Notes under the pieces: generated by a model
Seen by the model: only the letters and a program-made list of their open reading frames with translations
Told to the model about the DNA's origin: nothing
The model's database searches: none
DNA from: Arthrobacter sp. B2a2-09
GTDB lineage: Bacteria > Actinomycetota > Actinomycetes > Actinomycetales > Micrococcaceae
NCBI RefSeq assembly: GCF_027587375.1
Contig: NZ_JAMXIC010000007.1
Span: forward strand, 124,001-188,000
Direction: 5' to 3'
Length of the DNA: 64,000 nt
Made by a program: the position numbers and the translations under genes
Part shown: one piece after another, positions 32,159 to 40,710 of the stretch
How the letters are laid out: the number at the start of each line of letters is the position of its first letter
Position numbering within the stretch: position 1 is the stretch's first letter

Positions 32159-33595
32159 ATGACTTACTCAGTCTTCTTCCAACCCACCGATGGATGGGTC
32201 GGAGACGTGATCCCGTTCCAGAAAGACGGGGAGTTTTGGCTTTTCTACCTGCACGAGGTGCGGAACGACCCGAAGCCGGGAACGTCCTGGAATCTCGTGA
32301 CCACCAAGGACCTCACGCGGTTCGAGGACCATGGAGTCTCGCTGCGTCATGGCGCGGAGGGCGACGCGGACTTCAACGCATACACAGGAAGTGTTGTGTG
32401 CGACGAGTCCGGAATACACCACCTCTTCTATACGGGACAGAATCCCCGGCACCTCGGCTCCGACGGAGCCCCGCTACAACTCGTCATGCACGCCACGAGC
32501 ACGGACGGAATGCTGACGTGGGTGAAGCATCCGGAGCTGACCTTCGGCGCCCCGGCCGGCTACGAATCCGGCGACTGGCGCGATCCGTTCGTCTTCAAGG
32601 ACGAGGCAAGCGGTCTGTGGCGGATGCTGCTGGCCGCACGGCACTCGGACGGTCCGGAGCGCCGCCGCGGCGTGATCGCCCAATGCGTTTCCGCCGACCT
32701 GATGGACTGGGAGCATACCGAGCCGTTCTGGGATCCCCGCCGGTACATCACGCACGAATGCCCGGACGTTTTCGCCTGGAGCGACTGGTGGTACCTGGTC
32801 TACTCGGAATTCTCCGAGTCCTTCACCACCCGCTACCGCATGGCGAAGAGTCCCAACGGGCCGTGGATCGTGCCGGCGCGGGACAGCGTTGACGGCCGCG
32901 CCTTTTATGCCTCGAAGACGGCCGAGCGGGATGGCCGCCGGTTCTTCTTCGGCTGGATCGCCAGCAAAGAGGACAACCGCGACGACGGCGCCTGGCAGTG
33001 GGCGGGCACGATGTCCGTCCTCGAGGCCCGCCAGAACGACGACGGCACCCTCGCGTTTTCCTTCGCCGACGAACTTGTCGAGAGCTTCTGGGATGAAATC
33101 CCGGTGACCTTCGGCAGCGCCCTTCCGGTGGGGCTGCATGCTCCCGACGGGTATGCGGCCATTGTGTCCGATGAGGTTCTCCCTCGGCAGTTCTACGCCC
33201 GGGCGGTGCTGCGGATAGAACCCGATACAACCGAGTGCGGACTGCTGCTCCGCTCAAGCGCGGACGGGGACGAGTCCTACGTCATCCGCCTGGAACCGAA
33301 GCGCGGACGCATGGTGTTTGACCGATGGCCCCGCGAAATCAACGGCGACGCGCAATGGCACGTCTCGGGGGATGTCCCCTTCGAGATCGAGCTGGAACGC
33401 CCCTGCGAGCTCATCCCGGGAGAGCACATCCTCGAACTTGTCGTGGACGGGGACCTCTGCGTCGCCGTCGTCGACCGGCAGGTCGCCTTGAGCGCCCGGA
33501 TCTACGGGCTACCGGACGGCCGGATCGGCGTTTTCGCCGGTGAAGGCAGCGTCACTCTCACCGAACTTGAGATACGTAAGCGCACAGACAACTAA
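32159..33595 (+). CDS. GH32 family beta-fructosidase-like enzyme
   Basis: A 478-residue glycoside hydrolase of family 32 (clan GH-J). The N-terminal five-bladed propeller shows the nucleophile Asp in WVGDVIPFQ (the WMNDPNG equivalent), the transition-state stabiliser in DWRDPFVF and the acid-base Glu in HECPDVFAW. The C-terminal beta-sandwich begins near residue 330. Enzymes of this family cleave fructosyl linkages in sucrose, inulin, levan or fructo-oligosaccharides. No signal peptide is seen, so it should act in the cytoplasm on imported oligosaccharides. It is the first gene of the operon with the ABC importer. The RBS is weak. Confidence 0.87.
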   Translation: MTYSVFFQPTDGWVGDVIPFQKDGEFWLFYLHEVRNDPKPGTSWNLVTTKDLTRFEDHGVSLRHGAEGDADFNAYTGSVVCDESGIHHLFYTGQNPRHLGSDGAPLQLVMHATSTDGMLTWVKHPELTFGAPAGYESGDWRDPFVFKDEASGLWRMLLAARHSDGPERRRGVIAQCVSADLMDWEHTEPFWDPRRYITHECPDVFAWSDWWYLVYSEFSESFTTRYRMAKSPNGPWIVPARDSVDGRAFYASKTAERDGRRFFFGWIASKEDNRDDGAWQWAGTMSVLEARQNDDGTLAFSFADELVESFWDEIPVTFGSALPVGLHAPDGYAAIVSDEVLPRQFYARAVLRIEPDTTECGLLLRSSADGDESYVIRLEPKRGRMVFDRWPREINGDAQWHVSGDVPFEIELERPCELIPGEHILELVVDGDLCVAVVDRQVALSARIYGLPDGRIGVFAGEGSVTLTELEIRKRTDN

Positions 33596-33641
33596 ATACC
33601 CAGCGCCAGACCTCCGTTCAAATCAAAGGAGATTGTCCCCC

Positions 33642-34976
33642 ATGAAGAAACTCATACGAACGGCCGCTGTAGCAGCGGCCGCAGCCCTCGCCCTCTCTGC
33701 CTGCGGCGGTGGAGGTGCGGGCAGTGCCTCCAACGTCAACCCGACTGGAGACATCAAACCGCGGCAAATCTCGTGGCTTCTGTCCCGGCCAGCTGACGGG
33801 GCGGTCATCAACATCATGAAAAAGATCGCTGATGAATACGCCCAGACCCACCCCGGCTTTTCCCTGAACCTGATCACCACCCCTGACCGGCCGTCCTACA
33901 TCCAGAAGTATGAAACCCTCGCCGCCGCGAACAAGCTTCCCGAGCTCTTCGACACTGACGCCACACCCTTCGCCCAGCAACTCGCCAAGCAAGGCAAGAT
34001 GGTAGACGCCGAGAAGCTGCTGAAAGACCTCGGCGTCTACGACACCTACCGGACGAACGCACTGAATTACCAGCGCTTCGACGACGGATCCCTCTACATG
34101 ATCCCGTTCCAGTTCGAGCTCGAGTACTTTTGGTACAACAAGGCCCTCTTCCAGCAGGCTGGAGTTTCAGTGCCGAAATCACTCGACGACATCCCCGCGA
34201 TGTGCACCGCCCTGCGCAAGGCCGGGATCACACCGCTCGCCCTTGACGGCCAGGACCAGTGGCCGCTTGAGCGCTACGTCTCCTACCAGCCCTTCCGCGA
34301 CGCCGGACCCGACTTTGTGCAGAAGCTCAAGAAGGGTGATGCGAAGTTCAGCGACGCCACCGGCCAGAAGACCGTCAACTGGATAAGCCAGCTCGGAGGG
34401 GCCGGTTGCTTCCAGGACGGATTCTCCTCGCAGGGTTACTCTGACGCCCAGAACCTGTTCACCTCGGGCAAGGCCGCCATGTACAACATCGGCACCTGGG
34501 AACTGCCCAGCCTCGCGACCGACAAGCTGAATCCGGCGGTGCGTAACGACGTCGACTACTTCACCCTTCCGGCCACGCCAAGTTCCGCGACGGCAGCCAA
34601 CGAGTACGTGGCAACCTCCGGGATCGGCATGGCGGTCAACTCAAAGACCTTTGACCCGCTCGTGAGCGACTTCCTGAAGTTCGCACTCGCCAAGTACCCC
34701 TCGGAGTACGCGGCAACGGGCGCCCTCTCGCCGACGACGAACGTCCAGACGACGATTCCGGCGAATGCCACGCCACTGTACAAGAAGGCAATCGACCAGG
34801 CGCAGGATCTCGGGACCAAGCTCGCGATGCCTTGGGACACGCAACTTGATCCGACCACGAACAGCAGGCTGCAACAAGAGCTCGTGCTCTTGGCGCAAGG
34901 CAATATCAAGCCTGCCGAGTTCACCAGCACGATGGATAGCACCATCGCACAGAACGCTCCTAAGTTCTTCAAATAA
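33642..34976 (+). CDS. Sugar ABC transporter substrate-binding lipoprotein
   Basis: A 444-residue extracellular solute-binding protein (family 1). The signal peptide ends in a lipobox, LALSAC, with Cys at about residue 21, followed by a Gly/Ser-rich linker. A mature sugar-binding fold follows (for example YMIPFQFELEYFWYNKALFQ and AMYNIGTWELPSLA). RBS AAAGGAGA precedes ATG 33642. It would capture fructo-oligosaccharides or related sugars for the two permeases encoded downstream. A 9-bp perfect stem follows at 34986-35007, separating it from the first permease gene. Confidence 0.88.
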   Translation: MKKLIRTAAVAAAAALALSACGGGGAGSASNVNPTGDIKPRQISWLLSRPADGAVINIMKKIADEYAQTHPGFSLNLITTPDRPSYIQKYETLAAANKLPELFDTDATPFAQQLAKQGKMVDAEKLLKDLGVYDTYRTNALNYQRFDDGSLYMIPFQFELEYFWYNKALFQQAGVSVPKSLDDIPAMCTALRKAGITPLALDGQDQWPLERYVSYQPFRDAGPDFVQKLKKGDAKFSDATGQKTVNWISQLGGAGCFQDGFSSQGYSDAQNLFTSGKAAMYNIGTWELPSLATDKLNPAVRNDVDYFTLPATPSSATAANEYVATSGIGMAVNSKTFDPLVSDFLKFALAKYPSEYAATGALSPTTNVQTTIPANATPLYKKAIDQAQDLGTKLAMPWDTQLDPTTNSRLQQELVLLAQGNIKPAEFTSTMDSTIAQNAPKFFK

Positions 34977-34985
34977 CACGCAGCG

Positions 34986-35007
34986 GTGGGGGGCTCAGGC
35001 CCCCCAC
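34986..35007. other. Intercistronic hairpin between binding protein and permease genes
   Basis: GTGGGGGGC, a TCAG loop and GCCCCCCAC form a perfect 9-bp stem. It lies just after the binding protein stop. Such hairpins in ABC operons commonly stabilise the upstream message or attenuate downstream expression, giving more binding protein than permease. No T-run follows. Confidence 0.7.
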
Positions 35008-35022
35008 CCGAAAGGCACTCCC

Positions 35023-35904
35023 ATGCTTCCCAATCGATCACGACTCTCGGTCTTGGTCTTCCTGCTCCCGCCGCTGCTTCTCTACGGCGTCGCGGTGCTG
35101 TTCCCGATATTGCAGTCGTTGTTCCTCAGTTTCTTCTCTTGGAACGGCATCAGTGACATGGAGTTCGTGGGCTTCGCAAACTACGTGCACATGCTCACTG
35201 GTGACGGCGTCTTCTGGCGTTCCTTCTTCAACGCCCTCGGCTACCTCGCCATTTGCCTCGTCCTGCAATTGGGCGGCGCGTTGTTCGTCGCCAGCCTGCT
35301 GACCTCGCTGCGAAGAGGCCGCGAGCTTGTCAAAACCCTGTATCTCCTCCCTGCGGTGATCTCGACGGTGGCCATCGCCTTCCTCTTCGTACGGATCTAC
35401 TCGATCGATCCGGTGGGGCTCCTCAACCAAGTCCTCGGCTGGATCGGACTCGGCAGCCTCGAACGCCCCTGGCTTTCGGACGTCAATACTGTCCTCGCGG
35501 CAGTTTCAGCACCCGAAGGCTGGCGGTTCACGGGACTCTACATGCTCATCATCTACGCCGCGCTGCTCGCGGTCCCGCAGGAACTTGAAGAGGCGGCACG
35601 CCTGGACGGCGCCAACCGATGGCAGCTGTTCACCAAGATCAGGTTCCCCCACATCCGGCCCGTGTGGATCACCACCACCATCATGGCCACAACCTACGGC
35701 CTGCGCGGATTCGATATCCCCTACCTCATGACGAACGGCGGCCCCGGCCAGTCCTCGGAGCTCCTGACGACGTACATGTACAAAACCGCGTTCACCAGCA
35801 CCGACTTCGGCTACGCCAGCACCATCTCGGTGTTCATCGTGGTCGAGTGCCTCGTCGCCGTCGGATTCATCCTGCTCATGCTCAAACGAAAGGCTGACGC
35901 ATGA
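35023..35904 (+). CDS. Sugar ABC transporter permease (MalF-like)
   Basis: A 293-residue permease with six hydrophobic helices. The EAA loop EEAARLDGANRWQLFTKIRF is present near residue 190, where the ATPase binds. ATG 35023 is used, with GAAAGG about 8 nt upstream. It pairs with the permease encoded at 35901. No ATPase gene is in the operon, as is usual for actinobacterial CUT1 importers that share a common MsiK-type ATPase. This is family knowledge, not visible here. Confidence 0.88.
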   Translation: MLPNRSRLSVLVFLLPPLLLYGVAVLFPILQSLFLSFFSWNGISDMEFVGFANYVHMLTGDGVFWRSFFNALGYLAICLVLQLGGALFVASLLTSLRRGRELVKTLYLLPAVISTVAIAFLFVRIYSIDPVGLLNQVLGWIGLGSLERPWLSDVNTVLAAVSAPEGWRFTGLYMLIIYAALLAVPQELEEAARLDGANRWQLFTKIRFPHIRPVWITTTIMATTYGLRGFDIPYLMTNGGPGQSSELLTTYMYKTAFTSTDFGYASTISVFIVVECLVAVGFILLMLKRKADA

Positions 35905-36806
35905 CCGCGCAAACAGCCCCGGTTACCCGGCCGGTCCCTGCCCCGCCAAGCAGCCCGGCTCCCCGACGTCGGCGGCGCAAGCCAAACGTCTTCCGAAGCT
36001 TGTCGCGGGTGCTGATCGTCCTCATCGTCGTGGTGCAGGTCTATCCCCTCGCCTGGCTCTTCCTCACGAGCCTGCGCAACGAGCACGACTTCGCAACGGG
36101 TGATCCCTTCGCGCTGCCGAGCTCCATCAGCTTCGACAACTACGTCCGCGCGTTCCAGACCGGCAACCTCGGGCAGAACATCCTGAACAGTTTCATCGTC
36201 ACGATGGGTGCCAACCTCCTCATCGTCCTGCTGGGGATGATGGCAGCGTATGCGTTGCAGGTCCTCGGATTCCGGTTCAGCAAATTCGTCCGGGGCCTCT
36301 TCCTGATCGGCATCATCGTGCCGGTGCAGATCGCGCTTGTGCCGCTGTTCATCGACTACTCGTCCGTGAACCTGCTGGACACCTACCAATCGATGATCAT
36401 CCCCTTGGCGGGGTTTGCCCTTCCGATGTCGATCTACCTCTTCTCGTCATTCTTTGAATACATTCCCCGCGAGACCTATGAGGCAGCCTCCCTGGACGGC
36501 GCCGGCCCGTACCGGATCTTCGGACTGATCACCCTTCCGCTCTCGACCAACACGGTAGTGACAGTGGTCCTGGTGAACAGCATCTTCATCTGGAACGACT
36601 TCATCTTCGCGAACACGTTCGTGCTCTCCGAAGGGCTCAAGACCATCCCGCTGGGGCTCCAGAACTACATCGGAGCGATGGGCAAGGTCGACTGGACTGC
36701 AACGTTCGCCGCTGTCTGCATCACCATCACTCCTTTGCTGCTCGTGTTCCTCGTCCTCAACAAGGCGATGATCCAGGGCCTCGAGAGCGGGGCCACGAAG
36801 GGGTGA
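35901..36806 (+). CDS. Sugar ABC transporter permease (MalG-like)
   Basis: A 301-residue second permease of the importer. After a Pro/Arg-rich cytoplasmic N-terminus there are six membrane helices, and the EAA loop reads ETYEAASLDGAGPYRIFGLI near residue 195. The start overlaps the first permease stop by 4 nt (ATGA). The LacI-family gene follows 37 bp downstream. The pair of permeases and the lipoprotein form a CUT1-type importer. Confidence 0.88.
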   Translation: MTAQTAPVTRPVPAPPSSPAPRRRRRKPNVFRSLSRVLIVLIVVVQVYPLAWLFLTSLRNEHDFATGDPFALPSSISFDNYVRAFQTGNLGQNILNSFIVTMGANLLIVLLGMMAAYALQVLGFRFSKFVRGLFLIGIIVPVQIALVPLFIDYSSVNLLDTYQSMIIPLAGFALPMSIYLFSSFFEYIPRETYEAASLDGAGPYRIFGLITLPLSTNTVVTVVLVNSIFIWNDFIFANTFVLSEGLKTIPLGLQNYIGAMGKVDWTATFAAVCITITPLLLVFLVLNKAMIQGLESGATKG

Positions 36807-36843
36807 GGACGCGGGCACTGGATAGACTGTGAGGGGAGGGCCA

Positions 36844-37938
36844 ATGACGTCTGAGAAAAGCTTGACAGAACCCGAGGTTAACCCCTCGCATCCACCGACG
36901 AACCCGAGGGCGGGTCATCCGGTCACGATGCGGGAGGTAGCGGAAGGAGCTGGGGTCTCCGTTGCTACGGTTTCCCTCGTCGTCAACAACAAGAAAGACG
37001 CCAGGATCGGCGCCGGGACCCGCAAACGCGTCTTGGACACCATCCGCGAACTGGGTTACCGCCCGAATGCGCTCGCGAAGAACCTCGTGAGTGGCAGCTC
37101 ACGGTTCATTGGCCTCGTCGCCGACGCGATCGCCACGACTCCCTTCGCGGGGCAAATCATCCACGGCGCCCAGGACGAAGCCTGGAAACACGGATTCGTG
37201 CTCTTGGTCGCCAACACCGAGGGCAACGAGCCCGTGGAAAGAGACGCCATCTCGATGATGCTCGAGCACAAGGTTCGCGGCATCCTGTACTCCACCTGGT
37301 TCCACCGCCCTACCGAGATCCCCGCCGCGTTGCAAGAGACCGACTTCGTCTTGGTGAACTGCTTCTCGCCGGACTCTGACGCCCTGGCCGTGGTCCCGGA
37401 TGAAGTCCACGGTGGACGGGAAGCCACTGAAATCCTTGTGCGCAAGGGGCACCGAAGGATCGCCTTCATCAACGCCACGATTCCTGCTCCGGCGAAGGAC
37501 GGACGCCTCCAGGGCTACAGGGAAGCGCTCGAATCTGCTGGGATTGCGTTTGACCCGCACCTCGTCTTCGACGCGTATCCTGACCAGGAAGGCGGATACG
37601 GAGCCGTCGAGGAACTCCTCAAACGGGACGTCACGGCAGTCTTTTGCTACAACGACCGTATGGCCATGGGTCTCTACGACGGGCTGAAGCAAAAGGGGTT
37701 GTCCATTCCCGAGGACATGGCCGTGGTCGGGTTCGACAACCAGGAAGTCATCGCCGCCCATATGCGGCCGCCGCTGTCCACGGTCGCGCTGCCGCACTAC
37801 GAGCTCGGCGCGGCGGGCGTGCGCCTGCTCCTCGGCGTCGACGAACCGGCGGGCGGCCCGGTGGTAAAGCTTGAATGCCCGCCGGTGGAACGCGACTCCG
37901 TTGGACCGAACACCCTCACGGGTTCCCGGCTGCCTTAG
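36844..37938 (+). CDS. LacI-family regulator of the GH32/ABC operon
   Basis: A 364-residue LacI repressor. HTH: TMREVAEGAGVSVATVSLVV, then a hinge with YRPNALAKNLVSGSSRFIGL, followed by the sensor domain (for example AVFCYNDRMAMGLYDGLKQK and AVVGFDNQEVIAAHMRPPLS). ATG 36844 follows GAGGGGAGGG, a good RBS, although GTG 36829 is open in frame. It closes the operon and most likely represses it through the two operators at 32080-32137. Its 3' end overlaps the convergent HTH gene by 23 bp. Confidence 0.88.
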   Translation: MTSEKSLTEPEVNPSHPPTNPRAGHPVTMREVAEGAGVSVATVSLVVNNKKDARIGAGTRKRVLDTIRELGYRPNALAKNLVSGSSRFIGLVADAIATTPFAGQIIHGAQDEAWKHGFVLLVANTEGNEPVERDAISMMLEHKVRGILYSTWFHRPTEIPAALQETDFVLVNCFSPDSDALAVVPDEVHGGREATEILVRKGHRRIAFINATIPAPAKDGRLQGYREALESAGIAFDPHLVFDAYPDQEGGYGAVEELLKRDVTAVFCYNDRMAMGLYDGLKQKGLSIPEDMAVVGFDNQEVIAAHMRPPLSTVALPHYELGAAGVRLLLGVDEPAGGPVVKLECPPVERDSVGPNTLTGSRLP

Positions 37939-38152
37939 AGGGATTCTGCTCAGCCTCGTCCACGGCGGAATGCTCTATGTAGGACTCCACGGCCGACTCC
38001 GGAACGCGGTAGGACCGCCCGAACCGCACGGCATGGATGGCGTGCGAGTTCACCAGGCGGTAGACAGTCATCCTGGAAACCCGCAGCGCCTGGGCAACCT
38101 CCGCGATTGTCATGAACCGGTTGGCTGGAACGCCGGCGGCAGCCATGTTCAC
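37916..38152 (-). CDS. Small HTH protein (excisionase/AlpA-like)
   Basis: A 78-residue DNA-binding protein with an excisionase-like winged HTH: FMTIAEVAQALRVSRMTVYR, then RFGRSYRVPESAVESYIE. Similar small HTH proteins occur as stand-alone chromosomal regulators in actinobacteria, so no mobile element is implied and none is nearby. GTG 38152 overlaps the upstream hypothetical gene stop by 4 nt (GTGA) with AGGAGG 5 nt before it. An ATG at 38146 is an alternative. The 3' end overlaps the LacI gene on the other strand by 23 bp. Confidence 0.75.
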   Translation of the reverse strand: MNMAAAGVPANRFMTIAEVAQALRVSRMTVYRLVNSHAIHAVRFGRSYRVPESAVESYIEHSAVDEAEQNPSKAAGNP

Positions 38153-38433
38153 CACGGCCTCCTGAGCTGGCGGTAGTCGTAATAGACCACGGTCCTGCCC
38201 GCTGGAGCGGCTGTCCGCAAACCAATCGAAGAGCCGTTGATGACGGCCACCACGCCTTCCGTGCAGCCGTTGAAAGGATCGTCACCGGCCACGTAGTCGC
38301 CAACCTTGAACGGGGACGATACCGCTTTGGCTTGTCCCGCTGCCCGGGAAAAGACCTGGCGTAGTCTTCTGGCCAGCGCGAAGCCGCGCCGCACCCGCAT
38401 CTGAACGATGTACCTCGATGTGGGATCAAACAT
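38149..38433 (-). CDS. Hypothetical protein upstream of the small HTH gene
   Basis: A 94-residue protein that I do not recognise. ATG 38433 follows a clear RBS (AAGGAG, spacing about 8 nt) and gives MFDPTSRYIVQMRVRRGFAL. The N-terminal half is Arg-rich and helical. The C-terminal half (PFKVGDYVAGDDPFNGCTEG and VVYYDYRQLRR) looks like a small beta-barrel of the KOW/SH3 type. It is translationally coupled to the small HTH gene, so the two may act together. Confidence 0.55.
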   Translation of the reverse strand: MFDPTSRYIVQMRVRRGFALARRLRQVFSRAAGQAKAVSSPFKVGDYVAGDDPFNGCTEGVVAVINGSSIGLRTAAPAGRTVVYYDYRQLRRPW

Positions 38434-38744
38434 CCGAACCACTCCTTTGCAGTCGCGTGTGGCAACGGTACGCGCGAACCACAAGCGACACATGAGTGAC
38501 TTTCACCCGTTATGACGCATGGGCCACTCACGTCACTTGGCCCACTACTCGGACAAGGACCCCAGGGAAAGCAAGTGTTGACCTGAGTGGTCCGGGCAAA
38601 AGACGGGTAGGGGCTACGCATCCCAGACCGGGCGAACAGTCCCTACGCTCGAAGCAAATGTTCCGTCAGTTCCGGGGGCTGCTCGGTGTCCCTGTCCTGC
38701 GTGCCGGTACGGCTCCTTGAGCCGCAGCCAGATGGGGTCTTTCT
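38434..38744. other. Gene-free gap before the polysaccharide deacetylase gene
   Basis: This 311 bp gap between divergent genes holds no convincing open frame. It has short inverted repeats, GTAGGG at 38607-38612 with CCCTAC at 38641-38646, and CGGCTC/GAGCCG at 38710-38724 just ahead of the deacetylase start. TTGACC near 38577 could be a -35, but no TANNNT lies at the right distance. I looked for a riboswitch and did not find recognisable consensus elements. Confidence 0.4.
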
Positions 38745-40637
38745 ATGAGCGTTTCCAATCCGTCCACTCAGGAGAAGCCCAAGCCGCGGATCATTCCGAC
38801 GGCGGGTGCCCGCCGTCGTCGTTCCCGCGCGATCGCGGCCATTGCGGCGATCGCCATGGCCGGCGTCGCCCTGGTGGTGGCGGCTCCCGCAGCGCAAGCG
38901 GCCAATCCCACCGTAGTTTCGCTGACATTCGACGACGGGAACGCGGACCAGCTGAACGCGGCCCAAATCATGAAGGCCCAAGGCATGGTGGGCACGTTTT
39001 TCATCACTTCCGGATTCACGGACAACCCCGGCTACATGTCGCAAGCGGACTTGCACGGACTCGTTGCGGATGGCAACGAGATCGGTGGCCACACCGTAAC
39101 CCACCCCGACTTGATCACCCTGCCCGCAGACGAAGCCAAGCGCCAGATCTGCAACGACCGGGTAAACCTGAGCAACTGGGGCTTCTCGGTCACCGATTTC
39201 GCCTACCCCTTTGCCTCGGAAAACGCAGCAGCCGAGACCATCGCACAGAGCTGCGGCTACAACAGTGCCCGAGGCCTTGGTGATATCAAGACCCGTTTCA
39301 GCTGCCCAACGTGCAGCCTCGCTGAGACGATGCCGCCGGCCGACCCCTACAACACCGCGGCACCCGACGAAGTGGATTCCACGTGGACGCTGGCTGACCT
39401 GCAGACTTCGGTCACCCAAGCGGAAGCAGCCGGGGGCTGGGTACAGCTGACCTTCCATCACATTGATGCGAACAGCACGGACCCGTTGAACATCCAGCCG
39501 GCCCTTTTTGAGCAGTTCCTGACTTGGCTCAAGGCGCGCCCGGCGACGACCACAGTGAAAACCGTCAACCAAGTGATCGGCGGAACCGTCCAGCCATTGG
39601 TCTCGGGCCCGGCAGTACCGCCCCAGGCTCCCAGCGGCAACCTGGTGCAGAATCCCGGGCTGGAGACCCTGACGAGCGGAATGCCGCAGTGCTGGTTCGC
39701 CGGCGGCTACGGAACCAATACCCCCAGCTTCTCCCTGGTCAGCCCTGGCCGGACGGGGGCGGTCGCCGAGAAGCTCGTGATGACCGGCTACGTGGACGGA
39801 GACGCGAAACTCCTTCCGGCCCTGGACCTGGGCGGATGCTCGCCAACGGCAACAGAGGGCCACCAATACAACATCGGAGCCTGGTATACGTCCACGGTGC
39901 CCACACAGTTCACGCTGTACTACCGGACTGGACTGGGTTCCTGGAAGTACTGGACATCGAGTCCATGGTTTGCGCCCGCCACAAGCTACCAAAAGGCGGC
40001 GTGGACGACGCCTGCCCTTCCAGCGGGAGCCAACGGAATCAGCTTCGGATTGAACCTCTTCAGCAACGGCACACTCATTACCGATGACTACGAAATGTTT
40101 GACACCGCTACCGCGCCCGCCCCGGCCCCACCGGCTCCCGGCACCAACCTGGTGCAAAACGCGGGCCTTGAGACGGCGGGAATCGGCTCGACTCCACAGT
40201 GCTGGCAGGCCGGAGGCTACGGGACCAACACCCCGGCCTTCAGCACCGTGCCCTCCGCCCATAGCGGCACAGCGGCGGAGCAACTTGTTGTCAGCGGCTA
40301 CATCGACGGCGACGCGAAGCTGCTCCAAACAATGGACAGCGGCAGTTGCGCTCCGGCCGCCATCGCCGGGCACAGCTATTCGCTCCGGGCGTGGTACACG
40401 TCGACGGCGGTGACCCAGTTCACGGTGTACTACCGGGACGCTTCGGGCGCCTGGGTCTATTGGACATCGAGTCCCTGGCTCGCGGCGTCGGACGCTTACA
40501 CGCAGGCCAGCTTCACCACTCCCGTGCTGCCGGACGGTGCCACCGCCGTGAGTTTCGGCTTGAACCTCTTCAGCAACGGGACGCTGACTACTGACGACTA
40601 CGCCATGTACGACACCGTGGGGGCGCCGCCACTGTGA
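38745..40637 (+). CDS. Secreted polysaccharide deacetylase with duplicated C-terminal domain
   Basis: A 630-residue secreted enzyme. The Arg-rich N-terminus and hydrophobic core (AIAAIAAIAMAGVALVVAAP) end in AAQAAN, a signal peptide cleavage site. A NodB homology domain follows: TFDDGNADQL (catalytic Asp and metal Asp), GGHTVTHPDL (metal His pair) and FAYPFA. After a linker, two ~160-residue modules begin NLVQNPGLET (about 297) and NLVQNAGLET (about 467). Both read QCW..GGYGTNTP and end in GLNLFSNGTL, so they are an internal duplication, likely carbohydrate-binding beta-sandwiches. It probably deacetylates an exopolysaccharide, chitin-like or cell-wall glycan. Confidence 0.87.
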   Translation: MSVSNPSTQEKPKPRIIPTAGARRRRSRAIAAIAAIAMAGVALVVAAPAAQAANPTVVSLTFDDGNADQLNAAQIMKAQGMVGTFFITSGFTDNPGYMSQADLHGLVADGNEIGGHTVTHPDLITLPADEAKRQICNDRVNLSNWGFSVTDFAYPFASENAAAETIAQSCGYNSARGLGDIKTRFSCPTCSLAETMPPADPYNTAAPDEVDSTWTLADLQTSVTQAEAAGGWVQLTFHHIDANSTDPLNIQPALFEQFLTWLKARPATTTVKTVNQVIGGTVQPLVSGPAVPPQAPSGNLVQNPGLETLTSGMPQCWFAGGYGTNTPSFSLVSPGRTGAVAEKLVMTGYVDGDAKLLPALDLGGCSPTATEGHQYNIGAWYTSTVPTQFTLYYRTGLGSWKYWTSSPWFAPATSYQKAAWTTPALPAGANGISFGLNLFSNGTLITDDYEMFDTATAPAPAPPAPGTNLVQNAGLETAGIGSTPQCWQAGGYGTNTPAFSTVPSAHSGTAAEQLVVSGYIDGDAKLLQTMDSGSCAPAAIAGHSYSLRAWYTSTAVTQFTVYYRDASGAWVYWTSSPWLAASDAYTQASFTTPVLPDGATAVSFGLNLFSNGTLTTDDYAMYDTVGAPPL

Positions 40638-40710
40638 GTTATCGGGAGCTTCACGAAGGGGAGGGCACGGCCGCGGGCCGCGCAAAGGTCAGGGAAGTGA
40701 GCAGGGAACA

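Noticed and set aside
37916..38152. Small HTH gene as evidence for a mobile element
   Set aside because: No integrase, attachment-site repeat or other mobile gene lies nearby, and such HTH proteins also occur as ordinary chromosomal genes.
38560..38730. Riboswitch before the polysaccharide deacetylase
   Set aside because: I compared by eye with cyclic di-GMP and cyclic di-AMP riboswitch consensus patterns and found no matching conserved blocks.
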